Source: Mycolicibacterium cosmeticum (lineage in GTDB: Bacteria > Actinomycetota > Actinomycetes > Mycobacteriales > Mycobacteriaceae). Taken from it: DNA of 64,000 nucleotides. Location of the stretch: positions 496,001 to 560,000 of the forward strand of contig NZ_CCBB010000002.1 in NCBI RefSeq assembly GCF_000613185.1, in the 5' to 3' direction. This document shows, piece after piece, positions 32,345 to 41,431 of this stretch. Below the pieces are notes generated by a model. The model worked only from the letters and a program-made list of their open reading frames with translations, searched no databases and had not been told where the DNA came from. The position numbers and the translations under genes are program-made. Each line of letters starts with the position of its first letter. The stretch's first letter is position 1.

Positions 32345-32393
32345 TGCGTAGGGGTACGGGCACGGGGCGGCAAAACAGGTACCCGGCTACGCA
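32345..32393. other. Long imperfect inverted repeat in cobG divergent region
   Basis: TGCGTAGGGGTAC (32345-32357) pairs with GTACCC (32379-32384) and, across a GG bulge, CTACGCA (32387-32393): 13 bp of stem with a 21-base loop. It lies upstream of the -10 of cobG and of the small gene on the other strand, so it may be an operator pair, or an RNA element of a longer transcript. Confidence 0.5.
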
Positions 32394-32468
32394 ATCGAGG
32401 CCGCTGCCGCGCCCCTAAATTCGGAGCATGCCCGCGGTTTGGGCAAATATTGACGGGAAGTGATCGAC

Positions 32469-32642
32469 ATGACCAGCTTGACCATCCACCTACCTCATCC
32501 CGGCACGCACGTGTTCAGCGATGCGGCGCATGCGGCCACAGCAAAGCTTCATGCGGCTTTTGAACGGCATGAACACCACGAGTGCAAACGGTACGAGTTC
32601 CTCGAAGACGCACTGCTGTCCCGGGAGATGAACCGGCTGTAG
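32469..32642 (+). CDS. Small histidine-rich protein, unknown
   Basis: 57 residues from ATG 32469 (GTG 32460 is also in frame but too close to the GGGAAG ribosome site). The protein contains seven or more His, including HEHHECKRYEF, and no membrane helix. I do not recognise a family. The His/Cys cluster could bind a metal such as cobalt, zinc or nickel, which is attractive beside the cobalamin genes but unproven. It is divergent from cobG and converges on the dioxygenase gene, with only four bases between their stops. Confidence 0.6.
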   Translation: MTSLTIHLPHPGTHVFSDAAHAATAKLHAAFERHEHHECKRYEFLEDALLSREMNRL

Positions 32643-32646
32643 CCAC

Positions 32647-33576
32647 TCAGCCGGCCAGCGGTACCGGTGTCACCACCGCGGAGTACCGCGACGCATCCCC
32701 GGCTATCACCCGACTCGATTGTCCGTGCAAGTCCACCGGGACATCCCCGGCCAGCGTCACTCTGCTCAGGTACCGGAATTGATCGTCGTAATCGGCGACG
32801 GCGTAGTGCTGCGTGGCCCGGTTGTCCCAGATGGCCAGGTCGCCCGGCGCCCAGGCCCACCGAACGGTGTTCTCCAGCTTGGTGACTCGCGCCTGCAGCA
32901 ACGCGAACAAGGTTGCCGACTCGGCGGTGCCGAGCCCGAGGAAACGCTTGACGAAGTGCCCGAGCAGCAACACCCGGGCACCGGTCTCCGGGTGTACCCG
33001 GACCACCGGGTGTTCGGTCTCGAAGTACTCGGACACGAATTCCGCGCGGTATTCGCGGGTGTTGTCGGACAACTGCTCCAGATCGGCCGCGACGTCGGAG
33101 GCGTAGTCGTACTGGTTGGTGTGCACCGCCCACAGATTGTCCACCAGCGCCCGCAACGGGGTGGGCAACTGCTCGTAGGCCGCCTGCGTGTTCGCCCAGA
33201 CGGTGGTGCCGCCGTACTCGGGCAGGGTGACCGCGCGCAGCAGCGACGCCTTGGGGATCCGGTCGACGAAGGTGACGTCGGTATGCCAGCTGTTGGCTTT
33301 GTCGTAACGCGAGTCGATCGGCAGGATGTGCGCACCGCGGGAGGTGACGGTCGGATGCGCACCGGTGGGCGTGCCGAGCAGGCCCGCGAAGGCGAGCTGG
33401 CCGGCGTCGTCCAGGTGGGCCTGGTCGCGGAAGAAGATCACCTTGTGGGTCAGCAGGGCGTCGTTGATGGCCGCGACGGTGCCGGCGTCCAGATCTGCGG
33501 ACAGCCGGACGCCGTCCACGCGGGCACCGATATTGGCGCCCAATTTCGTGACGGTGATCGAATTGCGAGGACTCAT
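32647..33576 (-). CDS. Fe(II)/alpha-ketoglutarate dioxygenase, AtsK/Rv3406-type alkylsulfatase
   Basis: 309 residues in the TauD/TfdA family. Iron ligands: SWHTDVTF (His, Asp) and [12 protein letters not shown] (distal His); the 2-oxoglutarate Arg is in [13 protein letters not shown]. By eye it follows M. tuberculosis Rv3406, a type II sulfatase that cleaves alkyl sulfate esters for sulfur scavenging ([27 protein letters not shown]), more closely than taurine dioxygenase. The ATG at 33576 has an AAAGG directly upstream, a short spacing. Cytosolic. Divergent from the 35-residue membrane peptide gene. Confidence 0.88.
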   Translation of the reverse strand: MSPRNSITVTKLGANIGARVDGVRLSADLDAGTVAAINDALLTHKVIFFRDQAHLDDAGQLAFAGLLGTPTGAHPTVTSRGAHILPIDSRYDKANSWHTDVTFVDRIPKASLLRAVTLPEYGGTTVWANTQAAYEQLPTPLRALVDNLWAVHTNQYDYASDVAADLEQLSDNTREYRAEFVSEYFETEHPVVRVHPETGARVLLLGHFVKRFLGLGTAESATLFALLQARVTKLENTVRWAWAPGDLAIWDNRATQHYAVADYDDQFRYLSRVTLAGDVPVDLHGQSSRVIAGDASRYSAVVTPVPLAG

Positions 33577-33786
33577 CCTTTTATTGCGCCAGTCCGGGGA
33601 CGCCGGGTAAATGATTTGGCTTCGCGCGATCCGAAACGCCGCGGTTCACGCAACTCCAGGTCAAGGGCGACCCAAAGGCCCGGGTGTGAATTGGATCACT
33701 CCTGTCGCCGCCTTGTCTCCTCGCGCACAGACAGCCGATTCGCACCGTCGCGAGAAGTACATTCAGCGAAACGAAAGGAGTGAACA

Positions 33787-33894
33787 ATGGCGTCACTCAT
33801 TGCCATCGGAATCGGGGTCGCCCTGGTGTTCGGCGCCCTCGTTACGCCGTACCGGGATTCGTGGTACGGCCGTTGGAGCCGCTCGGAGCGTTGA
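33787..33894 (+). CDS. Very small predicted single-pass membrane peptide (35 residues)
   Basis: MASLIAIGIGVALVFGALV then TPYRDSWYGRWSRSER and TGA at 33894. The start has a near-perfect ribosome site, AAAGGAG, six bases from the ATG, which is stronger than those of many neighbours. One hydrophobic helix (about residues 3-19) precedes an Arg/Trp/Tyr-rich positively charged tail, so the tail should face the cytosol. No known family; small membrane peptides of this kind often serve as subunits or regulators of transporters. It lies between the sulfatase-type dioxygenase and cobN on the cobN strand. Confidence 0.6.
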   Translation: MASLIAIGIGVALVFGALVTPYRDSWYGRWSRSER

Positions 33895-33979
33895 TCGCTT
33901 CGTACCTCCGCGGCTCCGCACGTCGGCAGGCGCTGACGGTGCTCACCTGAGCACGCGGTGCGTGCGGTACGAATAGACG

Positions 33980-36900
33980 GTGCCGTCCGTACTGCTGCTG
34001 TCGACATCCGACACCGATCTGATCACCGCCCGCGCGTCAGGGGCGGACTATCGGTGGGCCAACCCGTCGCGGTTGGTCGACGACGAGCTCGAACGGGAGC
34101 TGGCCGGCCTGCTCGACGGGATCGACATCGCGGTCGTGCGCATCCTCGGTGGCTACCGCAGCTGGCAGCGCGGCATCGACGCCGTCGTCGACAGCGGTGT
34201 GCCGACCATCGTGCTGTCGGGTGAACAGACCCCCGACGCCGAACTGATGCGGCACTCCACCGTGCCCGCCGGGGTCGCGGTGCAGGCGCACATCTATCTG
34301 GCCCAGGGCGGCACGGCGAACCTGCGCGGGCTGCACGCCTTCCTGTCCGACACCCTGCTGATGACGGGGTTCGGCTTCGAACCACCGGTCACCATCCCGA
34401 CCTGGGGCGTGCTCGAACGGCCACAGAAGGCCTCCGGTGCAGCAACATGCTCTTCAAGCGAGCGCTCGCCGACCGTGGCGGTGCTGTACTACCGAGCGCA
34501 GCACCTGGCCGGCAACACGGGATACGTCGAGGCGCTGTGCGACGCCATCGACGCCGCGGGTGGCACGGCGCTGCCGGTCTACTGCGCCTCCCTGCGCACG
34601 GCCGAACCCGAACTGCTGCAGCTGCTCGGCACCGCCGACGCCCTCGTCACCACGGTGCTGGCCGCCGGCGGGGCCACGCCCGCGGCGGCGGCAGCGGGCG
34701 GATCCGACGACAGCTGGAACGTCGCTCACCTTGCCGCCCTTGACATCCCGATCCTGCAGGGGCTGTGCCTGACCAGTTCCCGGTCGCGCTGGTCGGACAA
34801 CGACGACGGCCTGGCCCCGCTGGATGTCGCGACCCAGGTGGCGGTGCCGGAATTCGACGGCCGCATCATCACCGTCCCGTTCTCCTTCAAGGAGATCGAC
34901 GACGAGGGCCTGATCACCTACGCCGCCGATCCGGAACGCTGTGCGCGCGTCGCCGGCCTGGCGGTCCGGCATGCCCGGCTGCGTCATATCGCGCCCGCCG
35001 ACAAGCGGGTGGCGCTGGTGTTCTCGGCGTACCCCACCAAACACGCCCGCATCGGCAATGCCGTCGGGCTGGACACCCCGGCCAGCGCCGTGGCCCTGCT
35101 GCGCGCCATGCGCGAGAAGGGCTACGACATCGGCGACATCCCCGGGGTGGATGCCCGCGATGGCGACGCGCTGGTGCACGCACTCATCGAACGCGGGGGA
35201 CAGGACCCCGACTGGTTGACCCCGGAGGCGCTGGAGGCCAACCCGATTCGGGTCTCCGCCGCCGACTATGCGAACTGGTTCGCGACGCTGCCCCACGACT
35301 TCGCCGACGCGATCGTGCGGCACTGGGGCCCGCCGCCGGGTGAACTCTTCGTCGACCGCAGCCGCGATCCCGAGGGCGAGATCGTCATCGCCGCCATGCA
35401 ATCGGGTAACACCGTGCTGCTCGTGCAACCGCCCCGCGGGTTCGGCGAAAACCCGGTGGCCATCTACCACGACCCGGACCTGCCGCCCAGCCACCACTAC
35501 CTGGCGGCCTACCGCTGGATCGACACGCAGTTCGGTGCCGACGCCGTGGTGCACCTGGGCAAGCACGGCAACCTGGAGTGGTTGCCCGGCAAGACGCTCG
35601 GCCTGTCCGCCGGTTGCGGTCCCGATGCCGCCCTGGGCGACCTTCCGCTGATCTACCCGTTCCTGGTCAACGATCCGGGGGAGGGCACGCAGGCCAAACG
35701 GCGCGCGCACGCCACCCTGGTCGACCACCTCATCCCGCCGATGGCGCGCGCCGAGACCTACGGCGATATCGCCCGGCTGGAACAGCTGCTGGACGAACAC
35801 TCCACCGTGTCCGCACTGGACCCGGCGAAACTGCCGGCCATCCGCCAGCAGATCTGGACGCTGATGCGCGCGGCGAAGATGGATCACGATCTGGGCCTGG
35901 AGGACCGCCCGGACGAGGATTCCTTCGACGACATGCTGCTGCACGTCGACGGCTGGCTGTGCGAGATCAAGGATGTGCAGATCCGCGACGGCCTGCACAT
36001 CCTGGGCCAGGCACCCACCGGCGAGGCCGAACTCGACCTGGTGCTGGCCGTCCTGCGGGCCCGCCAGCTGTTCGGCGGCGAGCAGACCGTGCCGGGCCTG
36101 CGCCAGGCGCTGGGGCTGGCCGAGGACGGCAGCGAGGCGCTGGCCCGCGTGGACGCGGTCGAGGCCACCGCCCGTGAACTGGTCGCCGCCCTGCAGGCCG
36201 GCGGCTGGGACAGCGCCGCCGTCGACGGGCTGACCGACGACCCGGTCGTCGCCGACATCCTGCGGTTCGCCGCCGACCAGGTGGTGCCCCGGCTGCGCGG
36301 CACCGCCGGCGAGATCGACGCGGTGCTGCGGGCGCTGGACGGGCACTACATCCCGGCCGGCCCGTCGGGCTCGCCGTTGCGCGGCTTGGTCAACGTGCTG
36401 CCCACCGGGCGCAACTTCTACTCGGTGGATCCCAAGGCCGTGCCGTCCCGGCTGGCCTGGGAAACCGGTGTGGCGATGGCCGATTCGCTGCTGGAGCGGT
36501 ACCGCACCGACTACGGCCGCTGGCCGGCGTCGGTCGGGCTGTCGGTGTGGGGCACCTCCGCGATGCGGACCTCCGGTGACGATATCGCCGAAGTGCTTGC
36601 CCTGCTCGGGGTCCGGCCGGTGTGGGATGACGCGTCGCGCCGGGTGGTGAGCCTGGAACCGATCTCGCTGGCCGAACTGGGCCGGCCACGCATCGACGTG
36701 ACCGTGCGCATCTCCGGCTTCTTCCGGGACGCCTTCCCCCATGTGGTCACCATGCTCGACGACGCGGTCCGGCTGGTCGCCGGCCTGGACGAGGCGCCCG
36801 AGGACAACTACGTGCGGGCGCACAGCCAGGCCGACCTCGCCGAACACCGCGACGAACGACGGTCCACCACAAGGATCTTCGGCTCGAAACCGGGTACCTA

Positions 36901-37585
36901 CGGGGCCGGCCTGCTGCAGCTGATCGACAGCCGCAACTGGCGTGACGACAACGACCTGGCCCAGGTGTACACCGCCTGGGGCGGATTCGCCTACGGTCGC
37001 GACCTGGACGGTGCCCCGGCGGCCGACGACATGAACAAGGCGTATCGCCGGATCGCGGTGGCGGCCAAGAACACCGACACCCGCGAGCACGACATCGCCG
37101 ACTCCGACGACTACTTCCAGTACCACGGCGGCATGATCGCCACCGTGCGCGCGCTCACGGGTGCGGACCCGGCCGCCTACATCGGCGACAACACCCGCCC
37201 CGACGCGGTGCGCACCCGCACCCTGAGCGAGGAGACCACCCGGGTGTTCCGGGCCCGCGTGGTCAACCCCCGCTGGATCAACGCCATGCGCCGGCACGGC
37301 TACAAGGGCGCCTTCGAGATGGCTGCCACCGTCGACTACCTGTTCGGTTACGACGCCACCGCGCATGTCATGTCCGACTGGATGTACGAACAACTCTCGG
37401 CCTCCTACGTCCTGGACCCGGAGAACCGCAAGTTCATGACGGAGTCCAATCCGTGGGCGCTGCACGGGATGGCCGAACGGTTGCTCGAGGCGGCCGGCCG
37501 GGGGATGTGGTCCCAGCCGGAGCCCGACACCCTGGACGGGTTGCGACAGGTGCTGCTGGAGACCGAAGGCGATCTGGAAGGCTAG
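33980..37585 (+). CDS. cobN: Aerobic cobaltochelatase large subunit CobN
   Basis: 1201 residues from GTG 33980; the CobN/magnesium-chelatase H family. It inserts Co2+ into hydrogenobyrinic acid diamide with ATP, together with CobS/CobT-type ATPases that are not in this window. Visible family segments: LTSSRSRWSDNDDGLAPLDV, VFSAYPTKHARIGNAVGLD, AVVHLGKHGNLEWLPGK, TGRNFYSVDPKAVPSRLAW, and SDDYFQYHGGMIATVRALTG. The N-terminal third has a Ser-rich insert near residue 155 (SGAATCSSSERSPTVAV). Largest gene of the cobalamin region. It is followed after nine bases by the FDOR gene and is probably co-transcribed with it. Confidence 0.95.
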   Translation: MPSVLLLSTSDTDLITARASGADYRWANPSRLVDDELERELAGLLDGIDIAVVRILGGYRSWQRGIDAVVDSGVPTIVLSGEQTPDAELMRHSTVPAGVAVQAHIYLAQGGTANLRGLHAFLSDTLLMTGFGFEPPVTIPTWGVLERPQKASGAATCSSSERSPTVAVLYYRAQHLAGNTGYVEALCDAIDAAGGTALPVYCASLRTAEPELLQLLGTADALVTTVLAAGGATPAAAAAGGSDDSWNVAHLAALDIPILQGLCLTSSRSRWSDNDDGLAPLDVATQVAVPEFDGRIITVPFSFKEIDDEGLITYAADPERCARVAGLAVRHARLRHIAPADKRVALVFSAYPTKHARIGNAVGLDTPASAVALLRAMREKGYDIGDIPGVDARDGDALVHALIERGGQDPDWLTPEALEANPIRVSAADYANWFATLPHDFADAIVRHWGPPPGELFVDRSRDPEGEIVIAAMQSGNTVLLVQPPRGFGENPVAIYHDPDLPPSHHYLAAYRWIDTQFGADAVVHLGKHGNLEWLPGKTLGLSAGCGPDAALGDLPLIYPFLVNDPGEGTQAKRRAHATLVDHLIPPMARAETYGDIARLEQLLDEHSTVSALDPAKLPAIRQQIWTLMRAAKMDHDLGLEDRPDEDSFDDMLLHVDGWLCEIKDVQIRDGLHILGQAPTGEAELDLVLAVLRARQLFGGEQTVPGLRQALGLAEDGSEALARVDAVEATARELVAALQAGGWDSAAVDGLTDDPVVADILRFAADQVVPRLRGTAGEIDAVLRALDGHYIPAGPSGSPLRGLVNVLPTGRNFYSVDPKAVPSRLAWETGVAMADSLLERYRTDYGRWPASVGLSVWGTSAMRTSGDDIAEVLALLGVRPVWDDASRRVVSLEPISLAELGRPRIDVTVRISGFFRDAFPHVVTMLDDAVRLVAGLDEAPEDNYVRAHSQADLAEHRDERRSTTRIFGSKPGTYGAGLLQLIDSRNWRDDNDLAQVYTAWGGFAYGRDLDGAPAADDMNKAYRRIAVAAKNTDTREHDIADSDDYFQYHGGMIATVRALTGADPAAYIGDNTRPDAVRTRTLSEETTRVFRARVVNPRWINAMRRHGYKGAFEMAATVDYLFGYDATAHVMSDWMYEQLSASYVLDPENRKFMTESNPWALHGMAERLLEAAGRGMWSQPEPDTLDGLRQVLLETEGDLEG

Positions 37586-37594
37586 ATTCACACC

Positions 37595-37978
37595 ATGGCT
37601 CTCACGTTCGCCGATGTCGCCAAGGCCGAGTACATCCTGCTGACCACGTTCACGAAGGACGGCAGGCCCAAGCCGACCGCCATCTGGGCGGCCCCGGACG
37701 GGGACCGGCTGCTGGTCATCACCCAGGCAAAGTCCTGGAAGGTCAAGCGGATCCGCAACACCCCGCGGGTCACCGTCGCGGTCTGCGACCGGCGCGGCAA
37801 TCCCAAGAGCGAAGCCGTGGAGGCCACCGCCGCCATCCTGGCCCAGTCCGAGGTGGGCCGCGTGTACGACGCCATCGGCGCGCGCTACGGCCTGCTGGGC
37901 AAGACCTTCAACCTGTTCTCCAAGCTGCGCGGCGGGATGAAGAACAACGTCGGTCTGGAGCTCCGTGCAGCCGTCTAG
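37595..37978 (+). CDS. F420/flavin-dependent PPOX-fold oxidoreductase (Rv2061c-like), copy 1
   Basis: 127 residues of the split-barrel FDOR type: YILLTTFTKDGRPKPTAIW, KSWKVKRIRNTPRVTVAVCD and a C-terminal amphipathic part. It matches M. tuberculosis Rv2061c in place (next to cobN) and layout. Cofactor is probably F420. Substrate unknown. Its 3' end overlaps purU by 14 bases. A second member with the same motifs is encoded just downstream of purU at 38881. Confidence 0.88.
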   Translation: MALTFADVAKAEYILLTTFTKDGRPKPTAIWAAPDGDRLLVITQAKSWKVKRIRNTPRVTVAVCDRRGNPKSEAVEATAAILAQSEVGRVYDAIGARYGLLGKTFNLFSKLRGGMKNNVGLELRAAV

Positions 37979-38846
37979 ACCCGCCACGGCCCGGCAGACC
38001 GATATCGGCCGACTGCTGCTGACCTGTCCGGACCGGTCCGGCATCGTCGCGGCGGTCTCGACGTTCCTGACCCGCGCCGGCGCGAACATCATCTCGCTGG
38101 ACCAGCATTCCACCGAGCCCGAGGGCGGAACGTTCCTGCAGCGCACCGTCTTTCACCTGCCCGGGCTGACCGCGGCGGCACTGGAGCTGGAGCGCGAATT
38201 CGCCGCGCTGGCAGCCGAGTTCGACATCGACTACCGGTTCACCGAGGCGGCCAAACCCAAGCGGGTGGCCATCATGGCCTCGACCGCCGACCATTGCCTG
38301 CTCGACCTGTTGTGGCGCAACCGCCGCGGCGAACTGGACATGACGGTGGTAATGGTGATCGCCAACCACCCCGAACTGGCCGAACAGGTGCGCTCCTTCA
38401 ACGTGCCGTTCGTCTACATCCCGGCCACCCGCGACACCCGGGCCGAGGCCGAACAACGGCAACTGGAACTGCTCACCGGCAATGTCGACCTGGTGGTGCT
38501 GGCGCGCTACATGCAGATCGTCACCCCGGAGTTCCTGGACGCGATCGGCTGCCCGCTGATCAACATCCACCACTCGTTCCTGCCGGCGTTCATCGGGGCG
38601 AACACCTACCGGCGCGCCAGGGAACGCGGCGTCAAACTGATCGGGGCGACCGCCCATTACGTCACCGCCGATCTGGACGAGGGTCCCATCATCGAGCAGG
38701 ACGTGGTGCGGGTGGACCACACGCACACCGTCGAAGACCTGGTGCGCCTCGGCGCCGACGTCGAACGGGCCGTGCTGTCCCGCGCGGTGCTGTGGCACTG
38801 CCAGGACCGCATCCTGCGCCACGACAACGAGACCGTCATCTTCTGA
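37965..38846 (+). CDS. purU: Formyltetrahydrofolate deformylase PurU
   Basis: 293 residues from GTG 37965, overlapping the FDOR gene. An N-terminal ACT domain (LLLTCPDRSGIVAAVSTFL, about residues 15-90) precedes a formyltransferase-type catalytic domain with the Asn/His/Asp triad: NIHHSFLPAF (Asn, His) and TADLDEGPIIEQD (Asp). It hydrolyses 10-formyl-THF to formate and THF, balancing one-carbon pools with purine synthesis. The ACT domain implies regulation by methionine or glycine. The last residue is Phe, with RHDNETVIF typical of PurU. Confidence 0.95.
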   Translation: MQPSRPATARQTDIGRLLLTCPDRSGIVAAVSTFLTRAGANIISLDQHSTEPEGGTFLQRTVFHLPGLTAAALELEREFAALAAEFDIDYRFTEAAKPKRVAIMASTADHCLLDLLWRNRRGELDMTVVMVIANHPELAEQVRSFNVPFVYIPATRDTRAEAEQRQLELLTGNVDLVVLARYMQIVTPEFLDAIGCPLINIHHSFLPAFIGANTYRRARERGVKLIGATAHYVTADLDEGPIIEQDVVRVDHTHTVEDLVRLGADVERAVLSRAVLWHCQDRILRHDNETVIF

Positions 38847-38880
38847 CCCATACCGATCCCGCACGGAGGTGGACAGATCC

Positions 38881-39285
38881 ATGGCCCCGACATTCGACGA
38901 CGTCTACCGCGAGAAGTACCTGCTGCTGACCACGTTCACGAAGGACGGCCGGCCCAAACCCACTCCCGTCTGGGGCGTGCCGCACGAGGGCAAACTGCTC
39001 ATCGCCACCGACGACGGTTCCTGGAAAACCAAGCGGATCAACAACACCCCGCGGGTGACCATCCAGAAATGTGGTGCGCTGGGAAAGGTCCAAGGCGAAC
39101 CCGTGGAGGCGATTGCCCGCAACCTACCCAAGTCCGAGACCCGGCGGGTCTTCGACATGGTGACCAGACGGTACTGGTGGCACGCCTGGTGGTGGATCCC
39201 GCAGGCGATGCTGCGCGGTGGCATCGACAAGGTGCATGCCGCCATCGAGGTCCGGTCCCTCGACTCCGCCCCCGAAGCCCCCTAG
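38881..39285 (+). CDS. F420/flavin-dependent PPOX-fold oxidoreductase, copy 2
   Basis: 134 residues from ATG 38881, preceded by GGAGGTGG. It has the same core as the gene upstream of purU: YLLLTTFTKDGRPKPTPVWG, SWKTKRINNTPRVTIQKCG, plus a C-terminal YWWHAWWWIP segment rich in Trp that suggests membrane or hydrophobic-substrate contact. A GTG 12 bases upstream is ignored because its ribosome site would be absent. The pair looks like an old duplication flanking purU. Cofactor is inferred. Confidence 0.87.
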   Translation: MAPTFDDVYREKYLLLTTFTKDGRPKPTPVWGVPHEGKLLIATDDGSWKTKRINNTPRVTIQKCGALGKVQGEPVEAIARNLPKSETRRVFDMVTRRYWWHAWWWIPQAMLRGGIDKVHAAIEVRSLDSAPEAP

Positions 39286-39326
39286 AGACCCAGGAACCCG
39301 ATCGCCGCCCCACTCGTTGACCCGGT

Positions 39327-39815
39327 ATGGCATCGCGACTGTTCCTCGTCTACGTCCTCGTCGAACTGGCGGTCGTCGTGGGCCTGATCTCGACCATCGG
39401 GTTCGGCTGGACGGTGCTGGCACTGCTGGCCGCGTTCGGCATCGGGCTGGCGCTGGCCGGGGCCCAGTTGACCCGTCAGCTGGCACGCCTGCGGGGCGCC
39501 GTGAACAGCCGCAGCGGTGATCCGTCGCTGGCCACCGACAGCCTGCTCGTCGCGCTGGGTACGGTGCTGGTCGTCATCCCGGGTCTGGCCAGCTCCGTCG
39601 TCGGTGCGCTCCTGCTGCTCCCGCCGACCCGGGTGGCGGCCCGGCCGCTGGCCACCCGCTTGGTCAACCGGCAGCTGAACCGTGCCGTCCCCGTCATGGT
39701 GTTCAGCAGCACCACGACCACCACCCGCGGTCGCGGTGACTACGTCGACGGCGAGGTCATCGACGTGGTGGACGAGGTGGTCACCCCGGCGCCGCTGCCG
39801 CCCCGGCAGGACTGA
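39327..39815 (+). CDS. fxsA: FxsA family membrane protein
   Basis: 162 residues with an FxsA-type membrane domain: helices VYVLVELAVVVGLISTIGFG, WTVLALLAAFGIGLALAG and VALGTVLVVIPGLASSVVGA. The late tail has TTTTTRGRG and an acidic YVDGEVIDVVDEV segment, typical of actinobacterial members. In E. coli FxsA affects phage F exclusion; its function in mycobacteria is unknown. It is at the same place as Rv2053c, between cobN and lnt-ppm1. Confidence 0.88.
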   Translation: MASRLFLVYVLVELAVVVGLISTIGFGWTVLALLAAFGIGLALAGAQLTRQLARLRGAVNSRSGDPSLATDSLLVALGTVLVVIPGLASSVVGALLLLPPTRVAARPLATRLVNRQLNRAVPVMVFSSTTTTTRGRGDYVDGEVIDVVDEVVTPAPLPPRQD

Positions 39816-39838
39816 GCGCCGACTACTGTTTGTCCCTC

Positions 39839-41431
39839 GTGACCACACTTCTGCTCAACGGGCGTGTGTACAGCCCGGCCGCCCCCGATGCCACGGCCAT
39901 GGCCGTGCGCGACGGGCTGGTGGTGTGGCTCGGCTCCGACGACGCCGCCCGTAGCGAATTTCCGCACGCCGACACCGTGGATTTGGACGGCGCCTTCGTC
40001 GCACCGGCATTCGTCGACAGCCACGTCCACGTGACGGCCACCGGGCTGGCCCTGACCGGTCTGGACCTGCGCGCCGCGCGCTCGCGCGAGCACTGCCTGC
40101 GGCTGGTCGCCGACCACGCCGCGACCCATCCGGACGGCATCGTCTGGGGACATGGCTGGGACGAGACCGGCTGGCCCGAGTCGGAGCCGCCGACCACGGC
40201 CGATCTCGACGCCGTCCTGGGTCGGCGGCCCGCCTACCTGAGCCGGGTCGACGTGCACTCCGCGATCGCCTCGACCGGCTTGCGCGGCACCGTGGGTGAC
40301 CTGGCGGCCGCAGCCGGTTTCGATCCGCAGCGGCCACTGACCGCCGATGCCCACCACGCCGTGCGGGCGGCCGCCCGTGACCTCCTGACAACGACGCAGC
40401 GCCGGGCTGCGCAACACGCGGCCCTGGATGCCGCGGCCGCCCTCGGGATCGTCGCCGTACACGAATGCGCCGGACCCGATATCGGCGGGCTGGACGACTG
40501 GCAGGCGCTGCGCGCCTTGGACCACGGCGTCGACATCGTCGGCTATTGGGGCCAGGCCGTGCGGTCGGTGGAGGAGGCACGCGACCTCGTCGAGCGCACC
40601 GGCGCCAGCGGGCTGGCCGGTGACCTGTTCGTCGACGGCGCGCTCGGCTCGCGGACCGCGTGGCTGCACGAGCCCTACGCCGACGCCCCGCACACCTGCG
40701 GCAACACCTATTTGGACGCCGAGGCGGTGACCGCGCACCTGCTGGCCTGCACCGAGGCCGGGATCACCGCAGGGTTCCACGTCATCGGGGACGCTGCCGT
40801 CGCGACGGTCACCGATGCGCTGCAGGCGGTGGCCGAGCGGTTCGGCGGGCCGGCGGTGGCCCGCTGCGGGCACCGGCTGGAGCACCTGGAGATGGTCGAG
40901 CCCGACCAGGCCGAACGGCTCGGCGGCTGGGGCGTCATCGCGAGCATGCAACCCAACTTCGACCACCTGTGGGGCGGGACGACGGGCATGTATGCGCAGC
41001 GTCTCGGGGTTGACCGAGCCGGCAAACTCAACCCCTTCGCGCTGTTAGCATCCCAAGGCGTGCCGCTCGCCTTCGGATCCGACAGCCCGGTAACCGGGCT
41101 GGACCCGTGGCAATCCGTGCGGGCAGCGTCGGAACATCGGACCCCGGGCAGCGCGGTGTCGGCGCGCGCGGCGTTCGCCGCCGCAACGCGGGGCGCCTGG
41201 CGGGCCGCAGGCGTGCGCGATGGGGTGACCGGCACGTTGGTCCCCGGCGCGCCCGCCTCCTACGCGATCTGGGACGCCGGTGACCTCGAGGTCAGTGCCC
41301 CGGCGACCGAGGCCGTCCAGCGCTGGTCCACCGACCCCCGATCCCGGGTGCCTGCGCTACCCCGGCTGACACCGGACCGGTCGCCACGCTGCCTGCGCAC
41401 CGTCCACCGCGGCGTGGTGCTGTATGGCTGA
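39839..41431 (+). CDS. Amidohydrolase family 3 (YtcJ-like) metal-dependent hydrolase
   Basis: 530 residues from GTG 39839. TIM-barrel amidohydrolase: HXH metal motif in [12 protein letters not shown], barrel His in [22 protein letters not shown], and the catalytic Asp in [12 protein letters not shown]. Composite beta-sandwich ends ([20 protein letters not shown] and [20 protein letters not shown]) agree with the YtcJ group. Substrate unknown. A TTG nine bases upstream is also in frame but has no ribosome site. The end overlaps lnt by eight bases. Confidence 0.87.
   Translation: MTTLLLNGRVYSPAAPDATAMAVRDGLVVWLGSDDAARSEFPHADTVDLDGAFVAPAFVDSHVHVTATGLALTGLDLRAARSREHCLRLVADHAATHPDGIVWGHGWDETGWPESEPPTTADLDAVLGRRPAYLSRVDVHSAIASTGLRGTVGDLAAAAGFDPQRPLTADAHHAVRAAARDLLTTTQRRAAQHAALDAAAALGIVAVHECAGPDIGGLDDWQALRALDHGVDIVGYWGQAVRSVEEARDLVERTGASGLAGDLFVDGALGSRTAWLHEPYADAPHTCGNTYLDAEAVTAHLLACTEAGITAGFHVIGDAAVATVTDALQAVAERFGGPAVARCGHRLEHLEMVEPDQAERLGGWGVIASMQPNFDHLWGGTTGMYAQRLGVDRAGKLNPFALLASQGVPLAFGSDSPVTGLDPWQSVRAASEHRTPGSAVSARAAFAAATRGAWRAAGVRDGVTGTLVPGAPASYAIWDAGDLEVSAPATEAVQRWSTDPRSRVPALPRLTPDRSPRCLRTVHRGVVLYG

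Noticed and set aside
32328..32468. Cobalamin riboswitch upstream of cobG or the small gene
   Set aside because: No B12-box (GCCACTG-like) sequence on either strand, and cobG appears to be leaderless.
33577..33979. Cobalamin riboswitch before cobN
   Set aside because: No B12 box or typical P3-P6 pairing seen; the region instead holds a 35-residue gene with a strong ribosome site.
34454..38146. Very long antisense frame opposite cobN and purU
   Set aside because: It is the shadow of codon bias in high-GC DNA; no start with a ribosome site, no known motif, and it runs fully opposite conserved cobN.
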